Of a stretch of 64,000 nt of DNA, positions 16,090 through 23,966 are shown one piece after another. Position numbers and translations under genes: made by a program. How positions within the stretch are numbered: position 1 is the first letter of the stretch; each line of letters starts with the position of its first letter. Origin of the DNA: Acidovorax sp. A1169 (GTDB lineage: Bacteria; Pseudomonadota; Gammaproteobacteria; Burkholderiales; Burkholderiaceae_C); the NCBI RefSeq assembly GCF_030704685.1, contig NZ_JAUZDX010000002.1, positions 310,001 to 374,000 of the forward strand, given 5' to 3'. Below the pieces are notes generated by a model that did not search any database, had not been told where the DNA came from, and worked only from the letters and a program-made list of their open reading frames with translations.

Positions 16090-16698
16090 TCAGTGCACCC
16101 GGTACACCCGCCCGGTCTGCCCGCCTTCCACGCTGCGCTGGTAGGCCAGGGCCGCACGGGCGGCGGGCACGGTCTCGAAGCCCGGGAAAAAGGGGCCGTA
16201 GCTGCCCACCGATTCGGTCAGGATGGTGGGGCTCACGGCGTTGATGCGAATCCCGCGCGGCAGCTCTATGGCGGCGGCCGCCACGAAGCCATCGATGGCT
16301 GCATTCACCGCTGTGGCGTTGGCCCCGTTGCGGATGGGCTCGATGCCCACTATGCCGCTGGTCAGCGTGATCGAGCCGCCGTCGTTCAGGAAGTGCTGGC
16401 CCAGCAGCGCCAGCTGCACCTGGCCCAGCAGCTTGTCCTGCAGGCCCAGGTTGAACTGCTCGGGCGTCATCTCGGCCAGCGGGCCGAAGTGCAGGTTGCC
16501 GGCGGTGCTGACGATGGCATCCACCTTGCCGACCGCCTTGAACAAGGCAGCCACCGACCCTGGTTGCGAAAAATCGGCACGGTGCGTGCCGCTCGTGCGG
16601 CCCACGGTGATGACCTTGTGGCGTGCCGCCAGATTGGCCAGAACGGCCTGGCCGATGGTGCCGCTGGCGCCGATGAGAAGAATCTTGCTGGTGGACAT
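16090..16698 (-). CDS. short SDR-fold protein lacking the usual catalytic Tyr-Lys
   Basis: A 202-residue Rossmann protein. LLIGASGTIGQAVLANLA carries the nucleotide site, and STAGNLHFGPL and SITLTSGIVG follow in SDR order. The usual YxxxK is replaced by NGANATAVNAAIDGF, with no tyrosine or lysine at the expected places. Similar 200-residue SDRs annotated simply as short-chain dehydrogenases share this. AAGGAA precedes ATG 16698. It diverges from the LysR gene at 16823, which probably controls it. An NAD(P)-binding or non-standard redox role is likely. Confidence 0.8.
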   Translation of the reverse strand: MSTSKILLIGASGTIGQAVLANLAARHKVITVGRTSGTHRADFSQPGSVAALFKAVGKVDAIVSTAGNLHFGPLAEMTPEQFNLGLQDKLLGQVQLALLGQHFLNDGGSITLTSGIVGIEPIRNGANATAVNAAIDGFVAAAAIELPRGIRINAVSPTILTESVGSYGPFFPGFETVPAARAALAYQRSVEGGQTGRVYRVH

Positions 16699-16822
16699 GG
16701 CTTGTTCCTTTTTTCCGGGTTGTGCCCGAATGCGTTGAAGAAGCCTGGATTGTTTTGTGAATCAATCAGCGCATAAAGTACAGTGAAGTTATTCTTGAAC
16801 TAACCTGGAGTTCGCAATCACC

Positions 16823-17716
16823 ATGGACAAGCTGCGCAACATGGAGGTCATGGTGGCCGTGGTCGAGGCCGGCAGCTTTGCAGGAGCTGCGCGCCAGCAG
16901 GGCATTTCGGCCGTGATGGTGGGCAAGCACATCCGCCAGCTGGAGGAGCACCTGGGTGCGCGCCTGTTCCAGCGCAGCACGCGCCAGAACAGCCTGACCG
17001 AGGTGGGCGCCGCCTTCTACGAGGACTGCCGGCGCGTGCTCGAGCAGGTGCGCTGGGCCGAGTCGGCGGTGGAGCGCAGCCGCGCCTTGCCCCAGGGCCT
17101 GCTGCGCGTGAGCGCGCCCTTCACGCTGGGCAACCAGGTGATCGCGCCGCTGGTGGCCGACTTTCTGCTCGCCCACCCGCAGGTGCGCGTGGAGCTGCAG
17201 CTGACCGACAGCGTGGTGGACATGGCGGGCGAGGGCTTCGATGCGGCCGTGCGCATCGGCACCATTGCCGATGAGGGCCTGGTGGCCCGGCCGCTCAAAC
17301 CCTACCGCATGGTGATCGCCGCCACGCCCGGCTACCTTGCGCGCCATGGCCGCCCCGAGCGCGTGGCCGACCTCGCGCAGCACCAGTGCCTGAGCCATTC
17401 GGTCTGGCAGCGGCGCGTGGAGTGGACGCTGCACGACGACGGCAATGCCTTCCAGTGGCCCGAGCTGGCGCGCTTCACCTGCAACCAGGGCGACGGCTTG
17501 CGCCAGGCCGCGCTGCGCGGCCTGGGCCTCATCATGCAGCCCGAAGTGCTGCTGGCCGAGGAGATCCGCGAGGGGCGGCTGGTACCGGTGCTCACCCGCT
17601 GCGTGCCCGCAGCGCGCCCGGTGCATCTTGTCTATGCGCCAGACCGGCGGCAGTTGCCCAAGCTGGCGCGCTTTATCGAGTTCATGGTGCGGGCGATGAG
17701 GGAAGGGGCACGCTGA
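16823..17716 (+). CDS. LysR-family transcriptional regulator
   Basis: A 297-residue regulator: winged helix in residues 5-62 (VVEAGSFAGAARQQGIS, VGKHIRQLEEHLGARLFQRSTR), effector domain after about 90 (LPQGLLRVSAPFTLGNQVIAP). It belongs to the CrgA-like branch. CTGGAG precedes ATG 16823. It diverges from the small SDR over a 124-bp gap, pointing to that gene as its target. Confidence 0.9.
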   Translation: MDKLRNMEVMVAVVEAGSFAGAARQQGISAVMVGKHIRQLEEHLGARLFQRSTRQNSLTEVGAAFYEDCRRVLEQVRWAESAVERSRALPQGLLRVSAPFTLGNQVIAPLVADFLLAHPQVRVELQLTDSVVDMAGEGFDAAVRIGTIADEGLVARPLKPYRMVIAATPGYLARHGRPERVADLAQHQCLSHSVWQRRVEWTLHDDGNAFQWPELARFTCNQGDGLRQAALRGLGLIMQPEVLLAEEIREGRLVPVLTRCVPAARPVHLVYAPDRRQLPKLARFIEFMVRAMREGAR

Positions 17717-17979
17717 CCCCGCCGATGTGCAGGATCGAGGCGTGCGCAGTGGGGCTTGCGGGTATGCGTGTTGCAGTCGCTTTGGGCAAGCCCGTTCGAC
17801 TTTGCGGGGATGGTGGGAGCGGAGGGGGCTGAGGATCTCCGCCGACGCTCAGGGAGGACACGGGCAAGGCAGCGGGGGATAGGTTCTTCCGCTGCGTTAC
17901 CCAGCCGATCTGCGGGCGGACGGGGCATGCGCGCGACCGGCTAGACTTTGGCAATCGGCCAGGAGCAACCTTACCCAGC

Positions 17980-18594
17980 ATGAGTCAAGCGCCCATTCTT
18001 CTAGAAAAATTCAGCCTGCCTGCCCTCAAGTTCGAGCCCGTTCGCGCGACCTCGTCCGACGCGACTATGGTGTGGCTTCACGGAGTCGGCGAAAGGGGCA
18101 CGGATATTTCTCTGGTGGCCAAATACGGGCTACCTGCAGCACTGGTCGCCGGCCGGATACAGGCCCCATGTGCAGTGATCTGCCCCCAACTGCCACTCGG
18201 CGAAGAGTGGGGTTGCGAGCGCGTATTGCAGTGTCTGGAGGATGCCCATGCGGGCAGCGGTCCTCTCGTCGTCATGGGGTACAGCCTGGGCGGCACCGGC
18301 ATTCTGGAGTCGGTTGCGAAGACGGGCCCCCTGTGTTCGCTGCATGTGGCAATTGCAGGGCAGTGCAGGGTGCCGGTTGGTGCTGCGCAGGATGGTCTTC
18401 GCTTTCTGGCAATACAAGGTGAATTTGATGTTCAACCCGGAGTGGCTGACTTTGTGATCGAAACACGCAAGCGCGGGGGATTCGCAGAGGACGTCATCGT
18501 CAAGGGAGGCAATCACTACATCTCGGAATCCGCGCTGTGGCAGCCGGAACTCGCGGCGGCTTTGTCGTCGTTGGGCGTCAACCTGCATGGGTAG
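17980..18594 (+). CDS. alpha/beta hydrolase (phospholipase/carboxylesterase-like)
   Basis: A 204-residue hydrolase. The oxyanion loop is WLHGVGERGTDIS, the nucleophile elbow GYSLGG, the acid Asp in IQGEFDVQPGV and the base His in KGGNHYIS, so the triad is complete. The size matches the short carboxylesterase/dienelactone hydrolase-type group. Base composition is a little lower in GC than its neighbours. The 263 bases before it contain no credible gene; only a possible TAGACT -10 near 17942 was noticed. It has no operon partners, so its substrate is open. Confidence 0.75.
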   Translation: MSQAPILLEKFSLPALKFEPVRATSSDATMVWLHGVGERGTDISLVAKYGLPAALVAGRIQAPCAVICPQLPLGEEWGCERVLQCLEDAHAGSGPLVVMGYSLGGTGILESVAKTGPLCSLHVAIAGQCRVPVGAAQDGLRFLAIQGEFDVQPGVADFVIETRKRGGFAEDVIVKGGNHYISESALWQPELAAALSSLGVNLHG

Positions 18595-18727
18595 CACGTG
18601 TACTGATGCCTTCAGTTGATCGTTCGCTCGCGGCCAAGTCGCGGTGCGAAAAACGGAGTCAAGGTTGTCGAGCTCGGGGGGCAGGCTGGCAAGGATGGGC
18701 ATGGCGGGAGCGTGCCCGCCGACACGG

Positions 18728-19156
18728 CTACAGATTGCGCACCTTGCACGCCGCCGAAATCATGCGCCGCGACCACTCGCTCGACATGTCCTTGAACAGC
18801 ACCGGCGCCTCGCCTTCCTTGTACTCCTCGCGCCCGACGACGGGGCCGGCCCACTCGGGCTGTGCGTAGTACGAGAGCCAGAGGTACCAGGCCTTGCGCG
18901 AGGGGCAGTCGACCACGACCTTGGCGTAGTACGAGCGGTATTTCTGGCCCCGGAACGAGGTGCGCTGCTGGTCGCGCGATACGCGCAGGTCAAGCACCAC
19001 GCGCTGGTCCACCCCGATGGGCTCGGGCAGGATCTCGATCAGATTCTTGCCGGCCTCCGCGCGGTCACCGCTCAGCGTGAACCAGCCGTCCGAGGAGACG
19101 GGCCGCTGCTGCCCGCCTGCCAGGGCTGCGATACACAGGACAACAGCACACAGCAT
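18728..19156 (-). CDS. putative secreted protein, surface-adhesin E-like
   Basis: A 142-residue protein with an N-terminal signal sequence (MLCAVVLCIAALAGGQQ). The rest reads WFTLSGDRAEAGKNLIEI, then RTSFRGQKYRSYYAKVVVDCPSRKAWYLW and ends with MISAACKVRNL. Two cysteines (VDCPS and AACKV) could form a disulphide. This resembles the small periplasmic surface-adhesin protein E family, common in Comamonadaceae in many copies. Function is not established. The ribosome site is weak. Confidence 0.65.
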   Translation of the reverse strand: MLCAVVLCIAALAGGQQRPVSSDGWFTLSGDRAEAGKNLIEILPEPIGVDQRVVLDLRVSRDQQRTSFRGQKYRSYYAKVVVDCPSRKAWYLWLSYYAQPEWAGPVVGREEYKEGEAPVLFKDMSSEWSRRMISAACKVRNL

Positions 19157-19278
19157 GGGGGTCTTCGGTCGGTCCAGGGACGGAGGATGGAGGGAGGAGG
19201 CAATCGGAAAATCATTATCACTGAGGCCGGTGCTCAGTTTCTACCTGTTACAACAGGGCGCGTGCCGGGCCCACCCGT

Positions 19279-20190
19279 TCAGGTGATGCGCCAGTCCGAT
19301 GTTTCTGCCAAGACCCAGTCGCGAAACGCCGCCAGACGCGGCTGCCCGGCCGCCGCCGGGGGGTAGGCCAGCCAGTAGCTGTAGTCATTGGGCAGGTCCA
19401 AGGCAAAGGGTTTGATCAAACGCCCTGCCGTGATGTCGGCCGAGGCCAGGAACATGCGGCCCAGCGCCACGCCATGGCCCTCGGCGGCGGCCTGCAGCAC
19501 CAGGGCCGAATCGCTGAACCCCGGGCCCGCGCGCACGATGGCCTCGGCCTCGCTGCGGGTGGCGCCGGCCAGGGCCAGCCAGCGCGGCCACAGGTCGCCC
19601 GGCTGGTCGTGCAGCAGCGTGTGCGCCTGCAGGTCGGCCACGGTGGCCAGCGGTGCCTGCGCCGGCAGGGCCGGGCTGCACACAGGCGACAGGCGCTCAC
19701 GCGAGACCAGATCGGCCTGCAGTCCGGGCCAGCGCCCCAGGCCCAGGCGGATGGCCAGGTCGAAGCCATCGCGCGCAAAGTCGTGCACCGCCACCTCGCT
19801 GGTGATGTGCAGGTCGATGCCCGGGTGCAGCGCCCGAAAGCCTGCGAGGCGAGGCACCAGCCAACGGGCCACGAACGAGGGCAGGGCGGTGATGCGCAGC
19901 GGCCCCACCATGCTGTGGTCGTTGCCGGCCACGCGCTCGGTGGCGCTGGCCAGGGCGTCGAGCAAACGGCTCAACTCGGGGGCATAGGCCTTGCCGGCCG
20001 CGGTGCGGGTGAGCGTGTGGCCCTGGCGCTCGAACAGCTTGAGCCCCAGCCACTCTTCCAACTGCCGCACCTGGTGGCTGATGGCTGCCTGCGTCACGTG
20101 CAGCTCGTCCGCCGCACGCGTGAAGCTGTGGTGGCGCGCGGCGGCCTCGAAGGCGCGCAGGGCGTTCAGCGGGGGCAGGCGGCGGGCCAT
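19279..20190 (-). CDS. LysR-family regulator, GcvA-like
   Basis: A 303-residue regulator. The opening RRLPPLNALRAFEAAARHHSFTRAADELHVTQAAISHQVRQLEEWLGLKLF is that of the GcvA subgroup. Effector domain from about residue 92 (PLRITALPSFVARWLVPRL). It diverges from the LysE exporter at 20304 with a gap of 113 bp, so control of export is likely. Confidence 0.92.
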   Translation of the reverse strand: MARRLPPLNALRAFEAAARHHSFTRAADELHVTQAAISHQVRQLEEWLGLKLFERQGHTLTRTAAGKAYAPELSRLLDALASATERVAGNDHSMVGPLRITALPSFVARWLVPRLAGFRALHPGIDLHITSEVAVHDFARDGFDLAIRLGLGRWPGLQADLVSRERLSPVCSPALPAQAPLATVADLQAHTLLHDQPGDLWPRWLALAGATRSEAEAIVRAGPGFSDSALVLQAAAEGHGVALGRMFLASADITAGRLIKPFALDLPNDYSYWLAYPPAAAGQPRLAAFRDWVLAETSDWRIT

Positions 20191-20303
20191 GGATCAATCA
20201 AAATTTCTCATCGAGAGCATGAGATTACATCGTTTGGCAACTGCGGGTGCGGCCGCTGTAATCGGCGCTTTGTCCCATCGTTCTCGTATTGGAAGCACCG
20301 CCC

Positions 20304-20903
20304 ATGATCGCCCTGTCCACCTGGCTATTGATCCTTGCCTTTGCCGTGCCCATGATCGTCAGCCCCGGCCCGGGCAACACGGTGCTGGCCGCATCGGGCG
20401 GGCAGTTCGGCCTGCGGCGCACCGTGCCGTTCTGGATGGGTTTCGAGACCGGCAACCTGGTGTGGTGCCTGGTCTATGGCTTTGGCCTGAGCGAGGTGTT
20501 TGCGCGCCACCCGCTGGCGTACAGCGTGCTCAAGTGGGGCGGCACGGCCTACATCGTGTACCTGGCCTGGTGCTTCTTTCGCAGTGCGGGCGCCACCGAG
20601 CGGCAGGACCTGAGGCCGCTGGGTTTCGTCGACGGCTTCATCTCGCTGAGCCTCAACCCCAAGGTGCACTCGATGATTTTGGTGATGTTCTCGCAGTTCC
20701 TCTCGCCCGGCCTGCCGCTGGCGGCCCAGGTGCTGCAGATGGCCGTGGTCTTCGTCGTGGTGGGCCTGGCCTGCCACTTTGTGTGGATCTACGGCGGGCA
20801 GGTGCTCTTCAGCCGCGCGCAAAGCCCGCGCGCCATCCGCCTGCAGGGGCTGGCGTTTGGGGCGTGCATGCTGGTGGTGGCGGGGGTGATGGCGGTGTCG
20901 TGA
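20304..20903 (+). CDS. LysE family translocator
   Basis: A 199-residue inner-membrane exporter with about six helices. The first loop has PMIVSPGPGNTVLAASGGQFGLRRTVPF, the LysE/RhtB signature, and FVDGFISLSLNPKVHSMILVM contains the conserved NPK. ATG 20304 is preferred to the TTG at 20289. Members expel amino acids such as lysine, threonine or homoserine; the substrate here is not clear. Divergent from a GcvA-like regulator. Confidence 0.88.
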   Translation: MIALSTWLLILAFAVPMIVSPGPGNTVLAASGGQFGLRRTVPFWMGFETGNLVWCLVYGFGLSEVFARHPLAYSVLKWGGTAYIVYLAWCFFRSAGATERQDLRPLGFVDGFISLSLNPKVHSMILVMFSQFLSPGLPLAAQVLQMAVVFVVVGLACHFVWIYGGQVLFSRAQSPRAIRLQGLAFGACMLVVAGVMAVS

Positions 20904-20921
20904 GGCCGCGCGCGTTGGCGC

Positions 20922-21563
20922 TCACACCCGCCACGCCGGCAGCTCCCAATTGCGCCACAGCGCCAGCCCGCGCAGCCCGGCCGTGGCCACTACGCAGGCC
21001 AGCAGCGGCGCCCAGCCCGGCGCATCCAGCTGGCGCAGGGCCACGTCGACCCAGCCGCCGGCAAAGGCGCACAGGGCATACGGCCGGTGGTCGCTGAAGG
21101 CCTGGGGCACCTCGTTGCACAGCACGTCGCGCAACACGCCGCCGAAGACGCCGGTGGTCACGCCCATCATCACGGCGATGATGGGCGGCATGCCGATGGC
21201 GGTGGCGATGTCCACCCCCACGGCGGCGAACAGGCCCAGGCCGATGGCGTCGGGCAGCAGCATGGCGCGCTCGGTAGGCTGAAAGTGCCGCTGGCGCATG
21301 AACAGCATGGCGCACACGCACAGTGCGATCAACCCCCAGATGAAGCCGGTGTGGCGCACCCAGAAGAAGGGCCGCTGGTCCAGCAGCAGGTCGCGCAGCG
21401 TGCCGCCGCCGAACGCCGCGACAAAGGCCACCACGCACACGCCCACCACGTCCATGCGCTTGCGCGCCGCAGCGATGATGCCCGACAGCGCGAAGGCGAT
21501 GGTCGCCGCCACCTCAATGAAAAAGCGCAGCGTTTGAATCCAGGGGGCGTCGAGCAGGTCCAT
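20922..21563 (-). CDS. trimeric intracellular cation channel (UPF0126/TRIC) family protein
   Basis: A 213-residue membrane protein with seven helices in a tandem repeat. Each half has the motif AAFGGGTLRDLLL and GVFGGVLRDVLCNEVP, the GGGxxRD signature of the bacterial TRIC/UPF0126 (YadS/YicG) family. Bacterial TRIC homologues conduct K+ and Na+ as trimers. ATG 21563 gives MDLLDAPWIQTLRF. It converges with the LysE gene and stands alone. Confidence 0.9.
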   Translation of the reverse strand: MDLLDAPWIQTLRFFIEVAATIAFALSGIIAAARKRMDVVGVCVVAFVAAFGGGTLRDLLLDQRPFFWVRHTGFIWGLIALCVCAMLFMRQRHFQPTERAMLLPDAIGLGLFAAVGVDIATAIGMPPIIAVMMGVTTGVFGGVLRDVLCNEVPQAFSDHRPYALCAFAGGWVDVALRQLDAPGWAPLLACVVATAGLRGLALWRNWELPAWRV

Positions 21564-21588
21564 GGCGGCGATTGTGCCGCGCGACCTG

Positions 21589-21948
21589 TCACCAGGCCAG
21601 TGCGTGAATGAGCAGGCCCAGTATGCAGCCGGCCCAGCCCACCGCGCCAATGCGGCGCGCCCAGCGCAGGCTGCCCTCTGGCCACTGGTTCATGGCCAGC
21701 ACCAGGCCCCAGCCCAGCACCATCCACGATGCCAGCGCAATCGCCACACCGGCCGCCAGGCCGGCAGCCATGGTTGCGGCCGCGCACTGCAGCGCCAGCG
21801 TGGCAAGCGCCAGGCCCCAGGCGCGGCGCTGCGTTGGCGCGCCGGCGGTGGCATCGCCCCAGGCCCGCGTGGGCGTGGCCTGAGCCCAGTGCACCAGGGC
21901 CAGCAGGCAGGCTGCGGCCGCGCAGGTCAGGGCCAAGGTGCCGGTCAT
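21589..21948 (-). CDS. DUF3325-like membrane protein of the siderophore operon
   Basis: A 119-residue protein with about four hydrophobic helices (ALTCAAAACLLALVHWA, LALATLALQCAAATMAAGL, SWMVLGWGLVLAMN, GWAGCILGLLIHALA). Size and position at the end of a TonB receptor / PepSY operon match DUF3325 proteins, but the identification rests mainly on context. Its ATG overlaps the preceding stop as ATGA (21945-21948), so it is translationally coupled. Role in iron uptake inferred. Confidence 0.6.
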   Translation of the reverse strand: MTGTLALTCAAAACLLALVHWAQATPTRAWGDATAGAPTQRRAWGLALATLALQCAAATMAAGLAAGVAIALASWMVLGWGLVLAMNQWPEGSLRWARRIGAVGWAGCILGLLIHALAW

Positions 21949-22811
21949 GCCGCAGGCTCCGCGCGCTGCACAGGCGCTGCGCTGCGCATGGAGGCTGCGC
22001 GGTGCTTCCATTGGCGGTGCAGCACCGCAACCCCCATGGCCAGGCACAGGGCTGCGGCGCTAGCCCACACCGCCGTGGCCCATTGCACCATGCCGGAGCG
22101 CCAAGCCAGCCCCGCCAGTGCCCCTGCGGCCAGAGCTGCCAGCACGGCGGCGGCGCGCGGCCACCAGGCCTGCAGCGTGGCGGCCGGCAGCACCAGGAAG
22201 AAGGCGATCAGCAGGCCCAGCATGCCGGCCGAGCGCGCGGGCTCCACCGCCACGATGTGCGCGATGCGAAACGACTCTATGGCCAGCAGGCCCGCCAGCC
22301 AGAACGAGAGGGTCTGCGTGGAAGGCATCGAGGGCCAGCGCCAGCGCGTGGTGCGGCGGTGGTGGTGGTGGGTGCCTCTGCCATTGCTGTCACGGCGGCG
22401 ATTCGCCTGCACCCGCGCCGGGGCGATGAACGCGGCCAGGCCCGCCAACACAGCGCCCAGCGCTACAAGGCTGGCCAGCATGGGCCACTCCAGCGGCGTA
22501 CCGAGCACCAGGCCCGCTGCGCCAGCCAGCACCAGCAGCCCGCCGGCGCTGCCCAGCGAAACGCGCCACAGCGCCAGGTGGCGCAGTGCACAGGCGGCTA
22601 GCAGCGATGTGATGAGCCAAGTGCCGATCAGCGTCCACACCGCCCACACCGGCCGCTGCGCCAGCGGCGGCAGGCCAGCGGGCGGCCACAGGTGCACGAG
22701 CACGGCCACCAGCACGGCGGCGGGCACGGTGGCGTGCAGCGCGAGGAAGCCGCGCACCACGAAGGAGGTGGGTGCAGCAGGGGTGGCTCCCGGGGCGGCG
22801 TGCCTGGTCAT
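21945..22811 (-). CDS. multi-helix membrane protein of the siderophore operon
   Basis: A 288-residue protein with about eight hydrophobic segments in two halves joined by a cytoplasmic-looking basic loop holding RRRDSNGRGTHHHHRRTTRW, which includes four histidines in a row. The first half (FLALHATVPAAVLVAVLVHL, RPVWAVWTLIGTWLITSLLAACAL) resembles DUF3649-type proteins that accompany PepSY proteins; the second half (STQTLSFWLAGLLAIESFRIAHI) looks like a second domain. It overlaps both neighbours by four bases. A fusion of two small operon proteins is possible. Confidence 0.6.
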   Translation of the reverse strand: MTRHAAPGATPAAPTSFVVRGFLALHATVPAAVLVAVLVHLWPPAGLPPLAQRPVWAVWTLIGTWLITSLLAACALRHLALWRVSLGSAGGLLVLAGAAGLVLGTPLEWPMLASLVALGAVLAGLAAFIAPARVQANRRRDSNGRGTHHHHRRTTRWRWPSMPSTQTLSFWLAGLLAIESFRIAHIVAVEPARSAGMLGLLIAFFLVLPAATLQAWWPRAAAVLAALAAGALAGLAWRSGMVQWATAVWASAAALCLAMGVAVLHRQWKHRAASMRSAAPVQRAEPAA

Positions 22812-23941
22812 GCCTGCAGCCCCGGCGGTACGCTGGCCTGTTGCGATTCACGCCGTCGCTGCTGGCGCGAGTCCAGCCAGATCAGCGTGCCCGATATCGA
22901 CAAGAAGGCTGGCGTCATACCCAAAATGAAGTACAGCCACTTCAATGCCAGCCCACCGAAGTCGCCAAAGTGCAGCGGCTCCATGAGCCCGTTGACCAGC
23001 GACCAGAAGCCGGCCGTGCGCGGGTCCAGCGCCTTCTTCGGCGCACCCGTGGCGGCGTTCATGTCCACACGCGCCGTGCTGGCCAAGTGGCCGGCCAGGG
23101 CGCCGGTGAAGCTGGCCTCCGCCGCCGTGGTGCCCCAGCGGCGCAGCGACACATAGCGTGCCTGAAGCCCCGGCACGGCCTGCTGCGCGCTGCGGTACAG
23201 GGTGTCGAGGGACTGCATCGCCGCAGGCTCGGCGGCTGGCGGTGGCTTGCGCGCGGTCCTGCTGGCGGGCACTCCGCTCGCCATCACGTACTTGGCCCCT
23301 TGCTCGAACAGCGGCGCCAGGCCCAGCCAGGCGCCCGTGGCCGCGATCAGGATGTGAAAGCCCAGCCCCCAGATGCCGGCGGACTTGTGCAGGTCCGACA
23401 TCACCACCCGAAAGCTGCGGCCCCAGCGCTGGGTGAACAGCTCGGCCAATATCTTGCGGTGGATGACGATGCCGGTGCCGATCAGCACCAGCATGGCCGC
23501 GCCGAGAAAGCCCACGATCCAGCGCGGCCCGAAGAACAGAAACACATGCAGCATGCGCAGGTACTGGCCGAGCTGGCTGTCCACCGGGCCCACAACCGCG
23601 CCCGTATCCGAGCGCAGGGCCACCTTGGTGCGCTGGCTGGCGGGGGCGCCGCGTTCGCGCAGGTGGGCGAAGTAGCTGGGGTTGGTGGCGTCGGGCAGCG
23701 CAATGGTCTCCACCGTGGCGCCCGGGTAGCGCGCCTGCAACTGCGCCAGCACGGTGGCCAGCGGCGCGGGCGGCTCGGTGCGCGGCAGCCCCGCCAGCGA
23801 GGGGTTGGCCCACAGATCGATCTCGTTCTTGAACACCACCACCGCGCCCGAGAAGCAGACGATGAACATCAAGAGCCCCGTGACGATGCCCGCCCACGAG
23901 TGCAGGACGAACAATCGGTTCAGGGTGCGCTGGCTGGTCAT
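22808..23941 (-). CDS. PepSY-associated TM (PiuB/FoxB-like) protein
   Basis: A 377-residue inner-membrane protein. It opens LFVLHSWAGIVTGLLMFIVCFSGAVVVFKNEID, the PepSY_TM start, followed by a periplasmic PepSY-type segment (VLAQLQARYPGATVETIALPD) and further helices with HVFLFFGPRWIVGFLGAAM, DLHKSAGIWGLGFHILIA and LHFGDFGGLALKWLYFILG. Histidines in the helices are typical. Members reduce or process iron-siderophores at the inner membrane. It lies 25 bp after the TonB receptor and overlaps the next gene by four bases. Confidence 0.87.
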   Translation of the reverse strand: MTSQRTLNRLFVLHSWAGIVTGLLMFIVCFSGAVVVFKNEIDLWANPSLAGLPRTEPPAPLATVLAQLQARYPGATVETIALPDATNPSYFAHLRERGAPASQRTKVALRSDTGAVVGPVDSQLGQYLRMLHVFLFFGPRWIVGFLGAAMLVLIGTGIVIHRKILAELFTQRWGRSFRVVMSDLHKSAGIWGLGFHILIAATGAWLGLAPLFEQGAKYVMASGVPASRTARKPPPAAEPAAMQSLDTLYRSAQQAVPGLQARYVSLRRWGTTAAEASFTGALAGHLASTARVDMNAATGAPKKALDPRTAGFWSLVNGLMEPLHFGDFGGLALKWLYFILGMTPAFLSISGTLIWLDSRQQRRRESQQASVPPGLQA

Positions 23942-23966
23942 GTCGGCTGGCTGGTGGGGCGCCAGG

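Noticed and set aside
17756..17944. 62-codon plus-strand ORF before the alpha/beta hydrolase
   Set aside because: No ribosome site, arginine-rich text without fold signals; treated as intergenic.
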